Source: Halorientalis persicus
Lineage (GTDB): Archaea; Halobacteriota; Halobacteria; Halobacteriales; Haloarculaceae
DNA: 64,000 nt
Assembly: GCF_900110215.1 (NCBI RefSeq)
Contig: NZ_FOCX01000013.1
Coordinates: 62,001-126,000, forward strand
Direction of reading: 5' to 3'
Shown here: positions 15,584 to 24,902 of the stretch, in pieces
How the letters are laid out: each line of letters opens with the position of its first letter
Position numbering within the stretch: the first letter of the stretch is position 1
The notes under the pieces: generated by a model
Seen by the model: only the letters and a program-made list of their open reading frames with translations
What the model was told of the DNA's origin: nothing
The model's database searches: none
Made by a program: the position numbers and the translations under genes

Positions 15584-17266
15584 TTACAACCCGAGGAAGC
15601 CAAACCGTCCGGAGTCGTCATCGTCATCAGCTGGTTGCTCGGACTCACTGAACGGTTGCTCGTGAGCAGTGTCCTCGACATCGAGGGCAGCCTCCAGCCG
15701 GTCGATCCGTTGCTGAAGGCGCGTAATCTCCTCTTCTTGCTGTTCGGCTTTCTTTTTCCAGTGTTTCATGAGCTGTTCGTTGCGATCAACCTCACCCTCG
15801 AGTTCCTGGATCCGGCCGGCGATCTGCTCGACCCATGGCGGGACACTCCCCTGGAAGTCGAGGATCTGGGTATACCAGTCCTCGAAGTACTGGGTTGTGG
15901 TGGTACGGGAAGCACCAGTGTCGTCACGCCGTCGGGACTCCGACGTCGATTGGTTCGTGTCGGTGGGGTCCCGATCTTGGGTGTGATCGCGTGACTCTGC
16001 TTGCGATCCTCGGACCACCGGATCACGACGGTTGCTCTCCGTAGGTGGCGTTTGGTCCGGTTCTGTCTGGTTAGATTGTGTCGTCGACGAGGAACGGTCT
16101 TCCGCAGGGCTGTCCTGGTGTCCACCTGCCGACCGAACGGGCGAACTGCCGTCGACAGACTGCGATTCCGACCGGTGGCTCTGTGACTGTGCGTTTTGCT
16201 CCTGTTCATCGTCCAGATCGAGATTTGAGTGGTCGAAGGTATCGGTCACGTGGCCGAGGGCTTTGCTGATCGTCTTCTGGCCGTAGGTCTCGGTCCCACG
16301 GTCTGCATCCCATTTGTCGCGCATCAATCCGGACTGGCGGAAGATCGTATCCATCCGGTGGGGATCTTTGTCTGTCCAGAACGCGAGCATCGAGCAAAAT
16401 GCCATATCGGCCTCGGACTGACTCTCGTACCGGCCTTTCCAGTTCCCCTCCCAGAGTTGTTGGAACTTCTCTCCATTGGCTGCGTTCAGGGCATGCTGGA
16501 CGAGAGCCGCGTTCGTCCGGGAAAGCCCTGGTACCGATGCTGATTCGTTGCTGGTGTCCGCTGTTGATGCTGGTTCACCGTTTTGTGCAGACGCTTTCCC
16601 GTTCCCACTGGGTCCCGTTGGGGTGTCACCGTTGGACGAGAGGACTGCGCCACCGGCCTTCGCCTTGGGGCCGTTCCCCTTACCGTTGGTACTGGCCTCG
16701 TCCTCGAGCCAGCATGTGTCCATCGTGGTTTTCTCACCGATGTACTCGTCATAGACCGATTCGAGCGCTCGTTGACGCTCCTCGATGTCGCCGGCCCGAT
16801 CTGGAAATGGAGCGCCGGAGACAGTGAAGTACCGCCCAGTTTCGTAGATCTCGATGTCATCCTTCCGATTTCGGTCACCCGGTATGTCCGCTTTGATCAA
16901 GACGTGCGCCCCGGTCCCCGACGGGCTAACCTCAGTATAGCTGTCGAGTGTCTGGATCACATCCGTCGCCCACGCGTCCGTCTCTCCTGATTCGGGTTCC
17001 CGGCAGTCATCGAGGTCAACGCCAACGTACGGATCCTCGTCTGTAAACACGAAGCCGATACCGTCGACGGCGTCACCCTGCATCGAGAACTGCAGAGCTT
17101 CTCGAAAACTAGTCCAGGTCGTGGGGTCGTCCGTCGATGCATGGCCCCCGGTTCCTGGTTCGACTGGGATTTTCGTTTCTTTGCCGTCCCGCGTTTTCGT
17201 CCGCCAGCAGATCCACTGATCGGTCTGGCGGAGTTCTGCGGGGACGTTCTCAGGGTTCCCCATCAT
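15584..17266 (-). CDS. AEP-type primase-polymerase
   Basis: 560 aa. The N-terminal archaeo-eukaryotic primase domain (about 10-170) shows WICWRTKTRDGKETKIPV, the catalytic acidic motif VGVDLDDC (Asp84/Asp86), SYTEVSPSGTGAHVLI with His121, and GRYFTVSG (about 144-151), as in NrS-1-type plasmid and phage primase-polymerases. Residues about 250-345 (ADMAFCSMLAFWTDKD, then MDTIFRQSGL) match the helical domain that follows in that family. A Ser/Gln/Asp-rich linker and a coiled coil (about 480-530) lead to a C-terminal GRFGFLGL motif. The helicase half found in bacterial relatives is absent. It sits inside the transfer operon, so it may prime the transferred strand or the element's own replication. 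Confidence 0.8.
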   Translation of the reverse strand: MMGNPENVPAELRQTDQWICWRTKTRDGKETKIPVEPGTGGHASTDDPTTWTSFREALQFSMQGDAVDGIGFVFTDEDPYVGVDLDDCREPESGETDAWATDVIQTLDSYTEVSPSGTGAHVLIKADIPGDRNRKDDIEIYETGRYFTVSGAPFPDRAGDIEERQRALESVYDEYIGEKTTMDTCWLEDEASTNGKGNGPKAKAGGAVLSSNGDTPTGPSGNGKASAQNGEPASTADTSNESASVPGLSRTNAALVQHALNAANGEKFQQLWEGNWKGRYESQSEADMAFCSMLAFWTDKDPHRMDTIFRQSGLMRDKWDADRGTETYGQKTISKALGHVTDTFDHSNLDLDDEQEQNAQSQSHRSESQSVDGSSPVRSAGGHQDSPAEDRSSSTTQSNQTEPDQTPPTESNRRDPVVRGSQAESRDHTQDRDPTDTNQSTSESRRRDDTGASRTTTTQYFEDWYTQILDFQGSVPPWVEQIAGRIQELEGEVDRNEQLMKHWKKKAEQQEEEITRLQQRIDRLEAALDVEDTAHEQPFSESEQPADDDDDSGRFGFLGL

Positions 17267-17330
17267 ACACTGTCAGAGGTGTTGAATAAACAGAGAGTCC
17301 CCGAGCACAAAGAGGTATGGGAACCGCGTC

Positions 17331-18920
17331 TCAGGTCTCGGTAATAACACTCAGATCGAAGTGCTCGCGTGTGAGCGCGTCGGCATTCTCCTTGGCCGCA
17401 CTCCGCCGTGCATCGGCCACTAACTGCTCGAGGTCTGCGCCAGACACAGCCTCAAGCTCCTCGACCATCTCCCGCAATTCTGAGTCACGAAGGGCAGTGG
17501 GGACGTCTTCCAGCTGGGTTCGGAGAATCTGGAAACGCGCCTCGGCATCGGGCAGTGAAATCTCGACGTGCTTGTCGATCCGGCCGGGCCGCAGGACTGC
17601 CTCGTCCATCTGCTCTTTCCGGTTGGTCGTGAGCACGACGAAGAACTGCTGGTCGTCCTGGGAGAGCTTGTTCAGGAACGTGTTGGTCGTCTTCGCATCC
17701 TCACGATTCGTGGAGAGGCCATCGTCTCGACTCCCCAATAGCGACTCGGCCTCGTCGATGAACACGACGCCTTCCAGTTGCTGTGCTTCCTCAAACAGTC
17801 GGTTGACGAGGTCGGGCCCTTCGTTGATCCACTTGCTCGTCAGCTGGGACTGGCTCAGTTCGACGTAGGGCCGCTGGAGAGCGTTCGCGAGCGCCCGGGC
17901 GAACAGTGTCTTCCCCGTCCCCGGCGGACCGTGGAACAGAACGCCCTGATCGGGCGTGACACCGAAACGGTCGTAGCCAGCGCTGTCGTTGACGTATGGG
18001 GAAACCACGTCCTCTCGAAGTTCCTCTTTGACGGACTCGTAGCCGCCGACGTCGTCGAAGGTGGTTTCGGGTGGCTCTTGCCAGTCGAACTCGAGGTTTT
18101 CAGGGATCATCTGGGTCTTTTGTTCGTGGGTAGCGGTCGATTCGTCCGGGTGCTGATTCTCAACTCCGCCGTCGTGCATCTGTGGTGACAGCGTAGCCTG
18201 TGTGGACTCTGTAGTTCGGGTCGGCGACGAATCTGGCCGGGCCGAGGACGTTTCAGCACCGGGTGAAGCCGGTACTCGCTTTTTGTCTTTGACACCCTCA
18301 GCGGCCTGTGATCGCTGTAAGAACTCCGGTGGATAAGCAGCGATCAGCCATATCACTCCCCCGGGGTAAAGACTCAGCAGGAGGAGTTTTTCGTGGCTTA
18401 GCTGACCGATCAGCGGTAGGCTGCTAATTCCAGCGTAGCTGAAACTAGCGAAAGAGAAGAGGACTAATAATGACGCAAGGACCCCCACGTGAAACGGATT
18501 CCAGTTTGTGCTTGATTCAGGGATGTTAAGGGAGATAACTGAAACGAGAATGAAAATTACTGTAATAGCTTCTATAACAACTCCACCTTCCATCCAGATA
18601 CTCTCAGCGCCTGATATCAAGAACCCAGCTATTGGGTACGATACTGCATAAACAAAAGCGGATTTCGTAGTATTGAGTATACCCTCCCAGAAGTCACTCG
18701 CCGTAGAGGGGATCTCGGGAGACAGCCATTGATCCAATCTCCATGTATCCCTACGGGCTTGAATCCAAACCAGTGACAAGACACAGAACCAGATCACGAA
18801 CCACGCAAAGCCAACGGATTCATCCCACGTGATCGAGATACCAAGAATTCCCGGCATAAGAGACAGTGTCATAACAATCGTTTTGTGCTGTTCTTGTTCG
18901 AATATTTTTGTGAGGCCCAA
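17331..18920 (-). CDS. Membrane-anchored AAA+ ATPase
   Basis: 529 aa. Residues about 15-215 contain five to six hydrophobic segments; a Ser/Thr/Gln-rich linker follows. The AAA+ module starts with TTFDDVGGYESVKEEL (about 287), Walker A GPPGTGKT (about 329), Walker B VVFIDEAESLLG (about 385), sensor VLTTNRKEQMDEAVLRPGRID and a C-terminal helical lid (LEAVSGADLEQLVADARRSA). The AAA part resembles FtsH/Cdc48/PAN-type unfoldases, but there is no HExxH protease domain. It lies 7 bases from the VirB6-like gene, so it may remodel or assemble the transfer channel. Its membrane part has lower GC than the ATPase part, suggesting a recent fusion. Confidence 0.8.
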   Translation of the reverse strand: MGLTKIFEQEQHKTIVMTLSLMPGILGISITWDESVGFAWFVIWFCVLSLVWIQARRDTWRLDQWLSPEIPSTASDFWEGILNTTKSAFVYAVSYPIAGFLISGAESIWMEGGVVIEAITVIFILVSVISLNIPESSTNWNPFHVGVLASLLVLFSFASFSYAGISSLPLIGQLSHEKLLLLSLYPGGVIWLIAAYPPEFLQRSQAAEGVKDKKRVPASPGAETSSARPDSSPTRTTESTQATLSPQMHDGGVENQHPDESTATHEQKTQMIPENLEFDWQEPPETTFDDVGGYESVKEELREDVVSPYVNDSAGYDRFGVTPDQGVLFHGPPGTGKTLFARALANALQRPYVELSQSQLTSKWINEGPDLVNRLFEEAQQLEGVVFIDEAESLLGSRDDGLSTNREDAKTTNTFLNKLSQDDQQFFVVLTTNRKEQMDEAVLRPGRIDKHVEISLPDAEARFQILRTQLEDVPTALRDSELREMVEELEAVSGADLEQLVADARRSAAKENADALTREHFDLSVITET

Positions 18921-18927
18921 TTAAATA

Positions 18928-20841
18928 TTAGGCTCCATCGGCCCCGCCGGCGTCCCCTGCGTCAGTGCCGTTCGTGGTGCTTTGGGTCCCGCTGTTTTGA
19001 GGCGAACCGGCACCGGCTCCATTTTGTTGGGTTTGCTTGCGGGTGTCCTTAGCGGTCGCCGCTTTCTCGACATCGCCCCGTGAGGCGGCCTGCCCATCAT
19101 CACTGTGCTTCTGCTTCGCCCGATCGTGAGCCATGACGGGTGCATAACCGCCCATTCCATAGGCGCCTGCTCGGAGAGTGGCGGCTCCGGTTTTGGCGGT
19201 TGCCTTTCCGCCTTTCTTTCCGGCTTTCATGGACACCGCTGTCGCCGCTGCGGCCTTTTCAGCCGAGTGACTCCTCGTAGCTGCGATTTTGAAGTTTTTG
19301 ACCAGCGCCTCGTGTCTATCTTCCATGTTCTCTTTTTTCCAGTCTCCATCACGGGTTTGATAGCGTATCTCGCCCGACGGTCTAACCTCAGCTTCCTTGT
19401 CGTATTTCGGTTCCTCGTCAAGAAGCCCGCGCTCATGGGCTTCACCGAGATCCACAGATTGGTCATCGACCTGCCCTTTCAGCCAGTCTGCATCTTCTTT
19501 GTACGATTGGGCAACGTTACTCGGGCGGCGGTTTTGGACTCTCTCGCCCATATCAGTTAGCACACTCTTGGCCGAACTAGCTCCACTGTAATCAGCGATT
19601 GTTGATTTCGCGCTTTCCTTCGCCCCAGCGGCCTGCACTGCAGCGTCGTCGAAGTAACTTGGCGGCCGACCTTTCCCCGCACTCTGGACGTCACCATCCA
19701 TCTGATCGCCGAGATTACCGTTGTCGATAGCTGCACGGGGTGTCCCGCCACTCGAGGAGCCGCCGTTACTCGATCCGGATTTCCGCCGTGATCCACTCCC
19801 GCCGTTGCCACCACCGCCAGAGGCGCTCACAGCGCCGGCAGCAGAGCCACCGGCGTCCGCACCGGCAACCGCACCCTTTCCAGCGGCTGCGCCGGCGGCC
19901 GCGCCACCGGCAGCCATGGCGGCTGTCGTCGCCATGCCGACAGCCTTCCCGATGCCCATCGGCTGGCCGGCCCAGCTGATCGCTTTGAACACGATCGCGA
20001 CGAGTACGAACGGAACCAGAACGACTAGCACCAGTTGTGTCCAATACCGCGTCGCACCACCACCAGCGCCAGCCTGGACGACGCCACCAGCCATGATGAC
20101 CTTCATCGCTCGGAGCGCCACGGCAAGAAGCGGGCCTGCCAACAATGCGTATACTCCCATCCGGCCGACCTTGGCAGCGAATTTGTGGATATGGATGCCA
20201 AAGCCCCAGTCGGGGTACCACATGACTGCCCAGATCGGCGCTCCGAGGAACACAATATAGACGATGTACGTTCGCAAGGCGAGCGCGAAAATCGACAGCG
20301 GGGTCGCGATCATCATCAGGACCGCCGCCTGGAAGTAGGCCGCGATCAGCGCCATCGACCCGAACGTCGATTCGATGTTGAACTGGTTACTCCCCGGATT
20401 GAAATTCAGCTGAAACTGCTCCGGCGCGATCTGCATCGTCACTGCGTTCATCGCGTCAACGCCGAGACCGATCAGCGGTTTCGAGAGCGCGATGATCAAC
20501 ACGACGGAGGCAATCCGGAACCCCTGCCGCCAGAGGTGTGCTTTCTGTCGGTCTGCCCACGGCATGGACAGCAGGCCTACGACAATCATCAACGGGAACA
20601 GCGCCACGGCCAGTTTGAACGATGCTTGCCATGCGGCCACTGCCTTTGTGGAGGTGGCTGGGTTCACGATCTTCAGCAGCGGTGTGAGAGCAACCCCTGT
20701 CAGCTGGAAGAATCCCTCGAGAATCGATCTGATGAATCCCTGGAACGCCCCGAAGATCGCATCAGCAATATCGCCCGGGCCGGGAATCCCGATCAAAATG
20801 ACGTAGTTGGCGGCGGTCACCAGCGGATTGGTCTCAATCAT
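18928..20841 (-). CDS. VirB6/TrbL-like transfer membrane protein
   Basis: 637 aa from the ATG that overlaps the virB4-like stop (ATGATTGA). The first 300 residues carry about six transmembrane helices with VirB6/TrbL-like spacing, including a central SIFALALRTYIVYIVFLGAP and a helix LVLVVLVPFVLVAIVFKA. A Gly/Ala-rich segment (about 310-370) follows, then a long hydrophilic, Lys/Asp-rich cytoplasmic tail with helices. VirB6 and TrbL proteins form part of the inner-membrane translocation channel. Coupling to the VirB4-like gene and the pilin in the same operon supports the assignment; sequence identity to bacterial members would be low. Confidence 0.7.
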   Translation of the reverse strand: MIETNPLVTAANYVILIGIPGPGDIADAIFGAFQGFIRSILEGFFQLTGVALTPLLKIVNPATSTKAVAAWQASFKLAVALFPLMIVVGLLSMPWADRQKAHLWRQGFRIASVVLIIALSKPLIGLGVDAMNAVTMQIAPEQFQLNFNPGSNQFNIESTFGSMALIAAYFQAAVLMMIATPLSIFALALRTYIVYIVFLGAPIWAVMWYPDWGFGIHIHKFAAKVGRMGVYALLAGPLLAVALRAMKVIMAGGVVQAGAGGGATRYWTQLVLVVLVPFVLVAIVFKAISWAGQPMGIGKAVGMATTAAMAAGGAAAGAAAGKGAVAGADAGGSAAGAVSASGGGGNGGSGSRRKSGSSNGGSSSGGTPRAAIDNGNLGDQMDGDVQSAGKGRPPSYFDDAAVQAAGAKESAKSTIADYSGASSAKSVLTDMGERVQNRRPSNVAQSYKEDADWLKGQVDDQSVDLGEAHERGLLDEEPKYDKEAEVRPSGEIRYQTRDGDWKKENMEDRHEALVKNFKIAATRSHSAEKAAAATAVSMKAGKKGGKATAKTGAATLRAGAYGMGGYAPVMAHDRAKQKHSDDGQAASRGDVEKAATAKDTRKQTQQNGAGAGSPQNSGTQSTTNGTDAGDAGGADGA

Positions 20842-23545
20842 CGCTCTCACCCCCTTGGGTCTGCGATTCCAGATTTGCAGGCATCACATCAGCCTCGTTG
20901 GGTGACTCCGGCTCTGGATCGATCCCGTCCAACAGCGCTTCGTCGTCGACGGCCGACTGTGGCTGCACCGAGCCGGGATATCCGTTGTTCTCCATCCACC
21001 GCCGATCGCGTTCGCTGAGCATCCCCTCGTTCTGGAGGTACGTCCACGGGTCACGGTCGTCGTCGAGGATGTGGTGCTCGAACTCGCCGGAGTAGACGTC
21101 CAGCCACCGACGCCCGTGCTGGGACGTACTCAACAGACATTCGGAGTAGTCGGCATCCTCGCCACGAGTAGCGCGCTGAATATCGCGCACCTCGTCTTCG
21201 GAGAGCTCGAAGTAGTCGACGACCTCCGGTCCGACGTTCTCCTGATAGAACAGCTGCTTCACGTCGCAGTTGTCGTAGATTTCTCGCGTAGCGTCGTTTT
21301 TCAGGAACTCCTCGGCAGTCTGGCTGATGAGCGTCAGGCCGGCGCTGAAGTGGCGGCTGTGCCGGATGAACAGGTTGATCAGATCCCGCGCACCGTCCCG
21401 GCGGAGCAGGTAGTGCGCTTCCTCGAAGGTCACGTCAGTCTTCTTGTCCGACCGGCGAGCCTCGTCGTAGGCCCAATTCAGCATCGCGTGCATGATGATC
21501 GGCATCTCGCCCGTGTCTGCGAACGAACTCATGTCGAACACGACGAGGTCGTCGTCGAGGTCGATATTACTCGGGCCGTTGAGGTTGCTGTTGATATTCC
21601 ACTGCTTGAGTGATTCGAGTTTGGGCTCTAACTGCCGGGCGATGGTCTGATAGCGTTCCGGCGGTGTCTGGAGGTTCGTCACTGCATCCAGCACCTCGCT
21701 CTCGACATCGTCGGCGTCGGTGTCGACCGTCAGCCCATCATCGTCGAACGTGACACCGAGCCTGTTCGGGATGATCTCCTTGAGTTCCTCGTCGGAAAGG
21801 CCACCGTTCGCGATGATCCCAACGCCTTCGATCACGTCGTCGATGATCGGGCTCTCCCGGTCGAACGTCTCGGGATCCGGCGTGATGCCTTGCTTGAGGT
21901 AGGCGTAGTAGATCGCATTCGAGATGACTCCCTCGTCGCCAGACGTCATCCCGTCGGTGTCTTTCTCGTCCAGATACGTGCCGAACAGTCTGACGACGTT
22001 CCGGAGTTTCAGCTTGAACGCACTCTCCTGCGTGGTCGCATCGTGAGCGGCCCGATCGATATCGAGCGGGTTGATCCGGTAGTCGCCACCGAATTTGATC
22101 ACCGTGCCACCCAGCTGTTCCACGAAGTCGACGAAGTCATCGCCGAGCGGGTCGAAGATGATCGTCTTGAGGTCGTCGTCGACGAGGATCCGCCGCCAGA
22201 GCGCCATCTTCGTCGCGTAAGTCTTCCCCGATCCGACCTTGCCGCTGATGGCTTTCGAGTGGCCCGACAGCCCGTACCGATTGATGATCACTGGGCGGTT
22301 CGTGTTGTCGAAACCCAGCAGGATCCCGTTCTCGTCGTCGACGGCGGGCTCAACGAAATTGAAACACTGTGTCAGTGCCTCCAGTTGGACTGTGTTGTGG
22401 TTCTCGATCTCCGGGCTGGCCAGCGGGGCGACCGACGCCTGGGCGGCGTCTTGCTCGGCCTGAATCGGAGTCAGATCGAGCCCTTGCTGGCGGGCGCGGC
22501 GCTGGATCCGCTTGCTCGCTTCCTGCATCTCTTCGAGGGTCTGCCCACGAATCTCCACAAAGACCGAGACGTCAAAGAGCTTGGTCGTCCCCTTGACGAG
22601 TTCTCCGAGCAGGCGGTCGAGTTCCTCGGCTTCGTGCTCTTGTTCGTGCGTGTCCGTGCGGTTGCGGCGTTTCTTCCGCTGGATCGCGCTTTTCATCTGA
22701 GTCAGCCGCTTCTGGAGGCGCGATTTCACGTCCTCCGTCTCCCGTGGGTTGATCTGCATCGACAGGCGCACGTCCTCTGACGCGAGTGTCAGCGGCAAGA
22801 GCCACCCCGACGAGAGAAATCGCGGGAGTGATGATGCGGTAAGGATCTGGTAGAAGTCCCCATCTCGGGAGTGCCAGTTCGCCTCCTCGTCGATGACCTC
22901 TGGCGCGAGGACCGACCGATCGATCCGGCCCTTCTCCTCGTCGGTGGTGAACGTCGTGGCCAGCGTCGTCTCGTCCGTCGAGGCCAGCTGGTACGCGGCT
23001 TTTTCGATGGCGTCCTTATCGGGCTCCTGGCCGACGGCCTCGAGATACTCGATGGCCTCCTGCATCTCCTCGCCCGAGAGGTCGTCGATGGGGATGCGGC
23101 CGTCTTCGTCATCTCCGCCGTCCTCACCGCTGGGAGTCAGGAGTCGGTCGGTGAGCGAGGATGATGTCTGTGGGTCTGCAGTGGTATCGGCCGAGTCATC
23201 GTCACTTGGGCTTCGCCACGGGAGGACGACCTCAACGAACAGCGGCGTGCGCCAGACAAGTGCGGCGACAATACACGCCGAGACGACCGCAGCGATCGCA
23301 CCGGCGAACAGCCCAGCGCGATACGCGGGCCACGAGGCGGTGATGAGGCGGGCCCCAGCATAGCGCTGGATGACGATACCGCTGATACCGACCACCATCC
23401 CAGCGACGCCGGCGCGGACTTTCGAGTGGCGGTACTGCCAGCTGGTCACGGCGACCATCAGCGCGGCGATGAGTGCGTTAGCCCCGACACCGAGGGCGAT
23501 CAGTTCGGGTCGTGAGAGAGTGTATGGACCAATCATCGTAATCAC
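20834..23545 (-). CDS. virB4: VirB4/TraC-type transfer ATPase
   Basis: 903 aa from a GTG overlapping the upstream stop; an ATG 9 bases on is an alternative. Residues 10-105 hold three to four hydrophobic helices, an unusual membrane addition. The VirB4 core shows a proximal domain (about 230-400), Walker A SGKVGSGKT (about 434-442), IIFDPLGDDFVDF, a Walker B-like DLVVFDMSSF (about 668), an FEEAHYLLRRDGARD motif and the typical FIRHSRHFSAGLTLISQTAEEFL box. A C-terminal acidic tail follows. VirB4 ATPases power pilus assembly and substrate transfer. It is overlapped by a VirB3/VirB4-N-like gene upstream and a VirB6-like gene downstream. Confidence 0.88.
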   Translation of the reverse strand: MITMIGPYTLSRPELIALGVGANALIAALMVAVTSWQYRHSKVRAGVAGMVVGISGIVIQRYAGARLITASWPAYRAGLFAGAIAAVVSACIVAALVWRTPLFVEVVLPWRSPSDDDSADTTADPQTSSSLTDRLLTPSGEDGGDDEDGRIPIDDLSGEEMQEAIEYLEAVGQEPDKDAIEKAAYQLASTDETTLATTFTTDEEKGRIDRSVLAPEVIDEEANWHSRDGDFYQILTASSLPRFLSSGWLLPLTLASEDVRLSMQINPRETEDVKSRLQKRLTQMKSAIQRKKRRNRTDTHEQEHEAEELDRLLGELVKGTTKLFDVSVFVEIRGQTLEEMQEASKRIQRRARQQGLDLTPIQAEQDAAQASVAPLASPEIENHNTVQLEALTQCFNFVEPAVDDENGILLGFDNTNRPVIINRYGLSGHSKAISGKVGSGKTYATKMALWRRILVDDDLKTIIFDPLGDDFVDFVEQLGGTVIKFGGDYRINPLDIDRAAHDATTQESAFKLKLRNVVRLFGTYLDEKDTDGMTSGDEGVISNAIYYAYLKQGITPDPETFDRESPIIDDVIEGVGIIANGGLSDEELKEIIPNRLGVTFDDDGLTVDTDADDVESEVLDAVTNLQTPPERYQTIARQLEPKLESLKQWNINSNLNGPSNIDLDDDLVVFDMSSFADTGEMPIIMHAMLNWAYDEARRSDKKTDVTFEEAHYLLRRDGARDLINLFIRHSRHFSAGLTLISQTAEEFLKNDATREIYDNCDVKQLFYQENVGPEVVDYFELSEDEVRDIQRATRGEDADYSECLLSTSQHGRRWLDVYSGEFEHHILDDDRDPWTYLQNEGMLSERDRRWMENNGYPGSVQPQSAVDDEALLDGIDPEPESPNEADVMPANLESQTQGGESDD

Positions 23546-24663
23546 TCGCTCGACTGGTGGGTGTTGACCTGATTGGGGCGTTGTGCCCCGTCTTTCTCGA
23601 CATCCTCTGGCGGGGCGTGTTCTGTGAGCCAGCCATGATCCAGATTCTCTGGTGGCTCGTCACCCTTGTAGTAGTAATAGAGAATTTGCTTGATCTCGTT
23701 GGGGTCGTCTCGAATCTCCGGATCGACACCCGTTGGGGGGAGTGACGATGCCATGTTCTCTGCGCGCGAGCGGACCTCGCGAGCCAGCATATCGTGGTCA
23801 ATTTCCTCTTCGTCCCCAGCTGGTCGGAGGCGACTCAGGAACCCACCGTCATCTTCGTCGGTGTCCTCAGCCATCGATTTCCTGACGGTGACGACGATGA
23901 AGTGCTGGCGGTCGCGGATATCAGCCATGGAGACGACGTTGTCGATCCAGTGGCGGTGCTGGGCGCGCCCATGACTCATCAGCGGGTGTTCGTCAGGGTC
24001 ACGCGTCCGGTTGGCTTCTTCGAGGCGGTGGGTGTACTCGGAAGCGTCGTACGGCGTGGGCAGCGTGAGAATCTGGAAGGTTGACTGGGTGCCCATCAAG
24101 ATGTCACTCCACGCTTCCAGGACTGCTTCTTTCTGGTCGTTGTCGAGAATGAGCCACGGGCGCGGGCCGATCTCGATAATCATCGAGACACTGTCCTCGG
24201 TGACGATGACGCCGTCGTCGCGGATGTACTCGAAGTCGAGATGGTCAGCAGTGTCGTCACTGCCGAGAAGGCGTTCGACCTGGGTTTCCTCCTCTGGCGT
24301 GTCGTCGCCGTCGGTGCGGGTTTTCCCCTCGTCGGTCGAGTGGAAGTAGCTTTCGTAGGTCACAGTATTTGATTCAGGGTGTGTCGGTTGCCAATGGTAC
24401 GTTGCATCAGTATAGCGGATTTTGCACATCCCGAGGAGCCATCGGTGCGGGCGCTGGCAGGCAGGGGTTTTCACGAACACCAGGCCGCCGATGACGAACC
24501 CGGCGACGCCGAGCGGGCCATAGAATTGTACGGGGAGATTAAGCAGTAGCGTCGTGGTCGCTGGCGCAATCGGAATCGCAAAGGATTGAAGGAGTCGCTT
24601 GACGCTGAAGCCGCGAAATTTGCTCGTGAGGAGACTATCGGCAACTGGAACGCGTTCAGGCAT
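23542..24663 (-). CDS. VirB3 / VirB4-N-like transfer protein
   Basis: 373 aa. Residues about 22-66 form a VirB3/PrgI-like pair of hydrophobic segments (LLQSFAIPIAPATTTLLLNL and PLGVAGFVIGGLVFV). The rest is a soluble domain with the fold signature of VirB4/TraC N-termini (DGVIVTEDSVSMIIEIGPRPW, then LEAWSDILMGTQSTFQILTLPTP and HFIVVTVRKSM). No P-loop is present. Its stop overlaps the start of the VirB4-like ATPase (GTGA), so the two are made together. I infer that the N-terminal part of a VirB3-VirB4 chain is encoded separately here. First gene of the main transfer operon. Confidence 0.65.
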   Translation of the reverse strand: MPERVPVADSLLTSKFRGFSVKRLLQSFAIPIAPATTTLLLNLPVQFYGPLGVAGFVIGGLVFVKTPACQRPHRWLLGMCKIRYTDATYHWQPTHPESNTVTYESYFHSTDEGKTRTDGDDTPEEETQVERLLGSDDTADHLDFEYIRDDGVIVTEDSVSMIIEIGPRPWLILDNDQKEAVLEAWSDILMGTQSTFQILTLPTPYDASEYTHRLEEANRTRDPDEHPLMSHGRAQHRHWIDNVVSMADIRDRQHFIVVTVRKSMAEDTDEDDGGFLSRLRPAGDEEEIDHDMLAREVRSRAENMASSLPPTGVDPEIRDDPNEIKQILYYYYKGDEPPENLDHGWLTEHAPPEDVEKDGAQRPNQVNTHQSSE

Positions 24664-24902
24664 TGTCGCTGATCATAGATTGAGTTGTGAACTGGTTTCG
24701 CGCGATCGGTAGACCTGCTCACGGCGTGGACAGCAGTCGTCGGGCAGCGGGTTGTGGCGCTGTCGTTCCGTTCGCAGTCTGGCGGTTTGCGGGGTTGACT
24801 GCCCGAATATGGTATCTCCACTACAGGTTTTCACCCCACCCCACTTTTATTTTTCTCTCTGAATGGACGTGTATCCAACTAGTCTACTAGTCCAACAGTC
24901 AG

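Noticed and set aside
17331-18920. FtsH protease
   Set aside because: The AAA+ module is FtsH-like but there is no HExxH zinc-protease domain.
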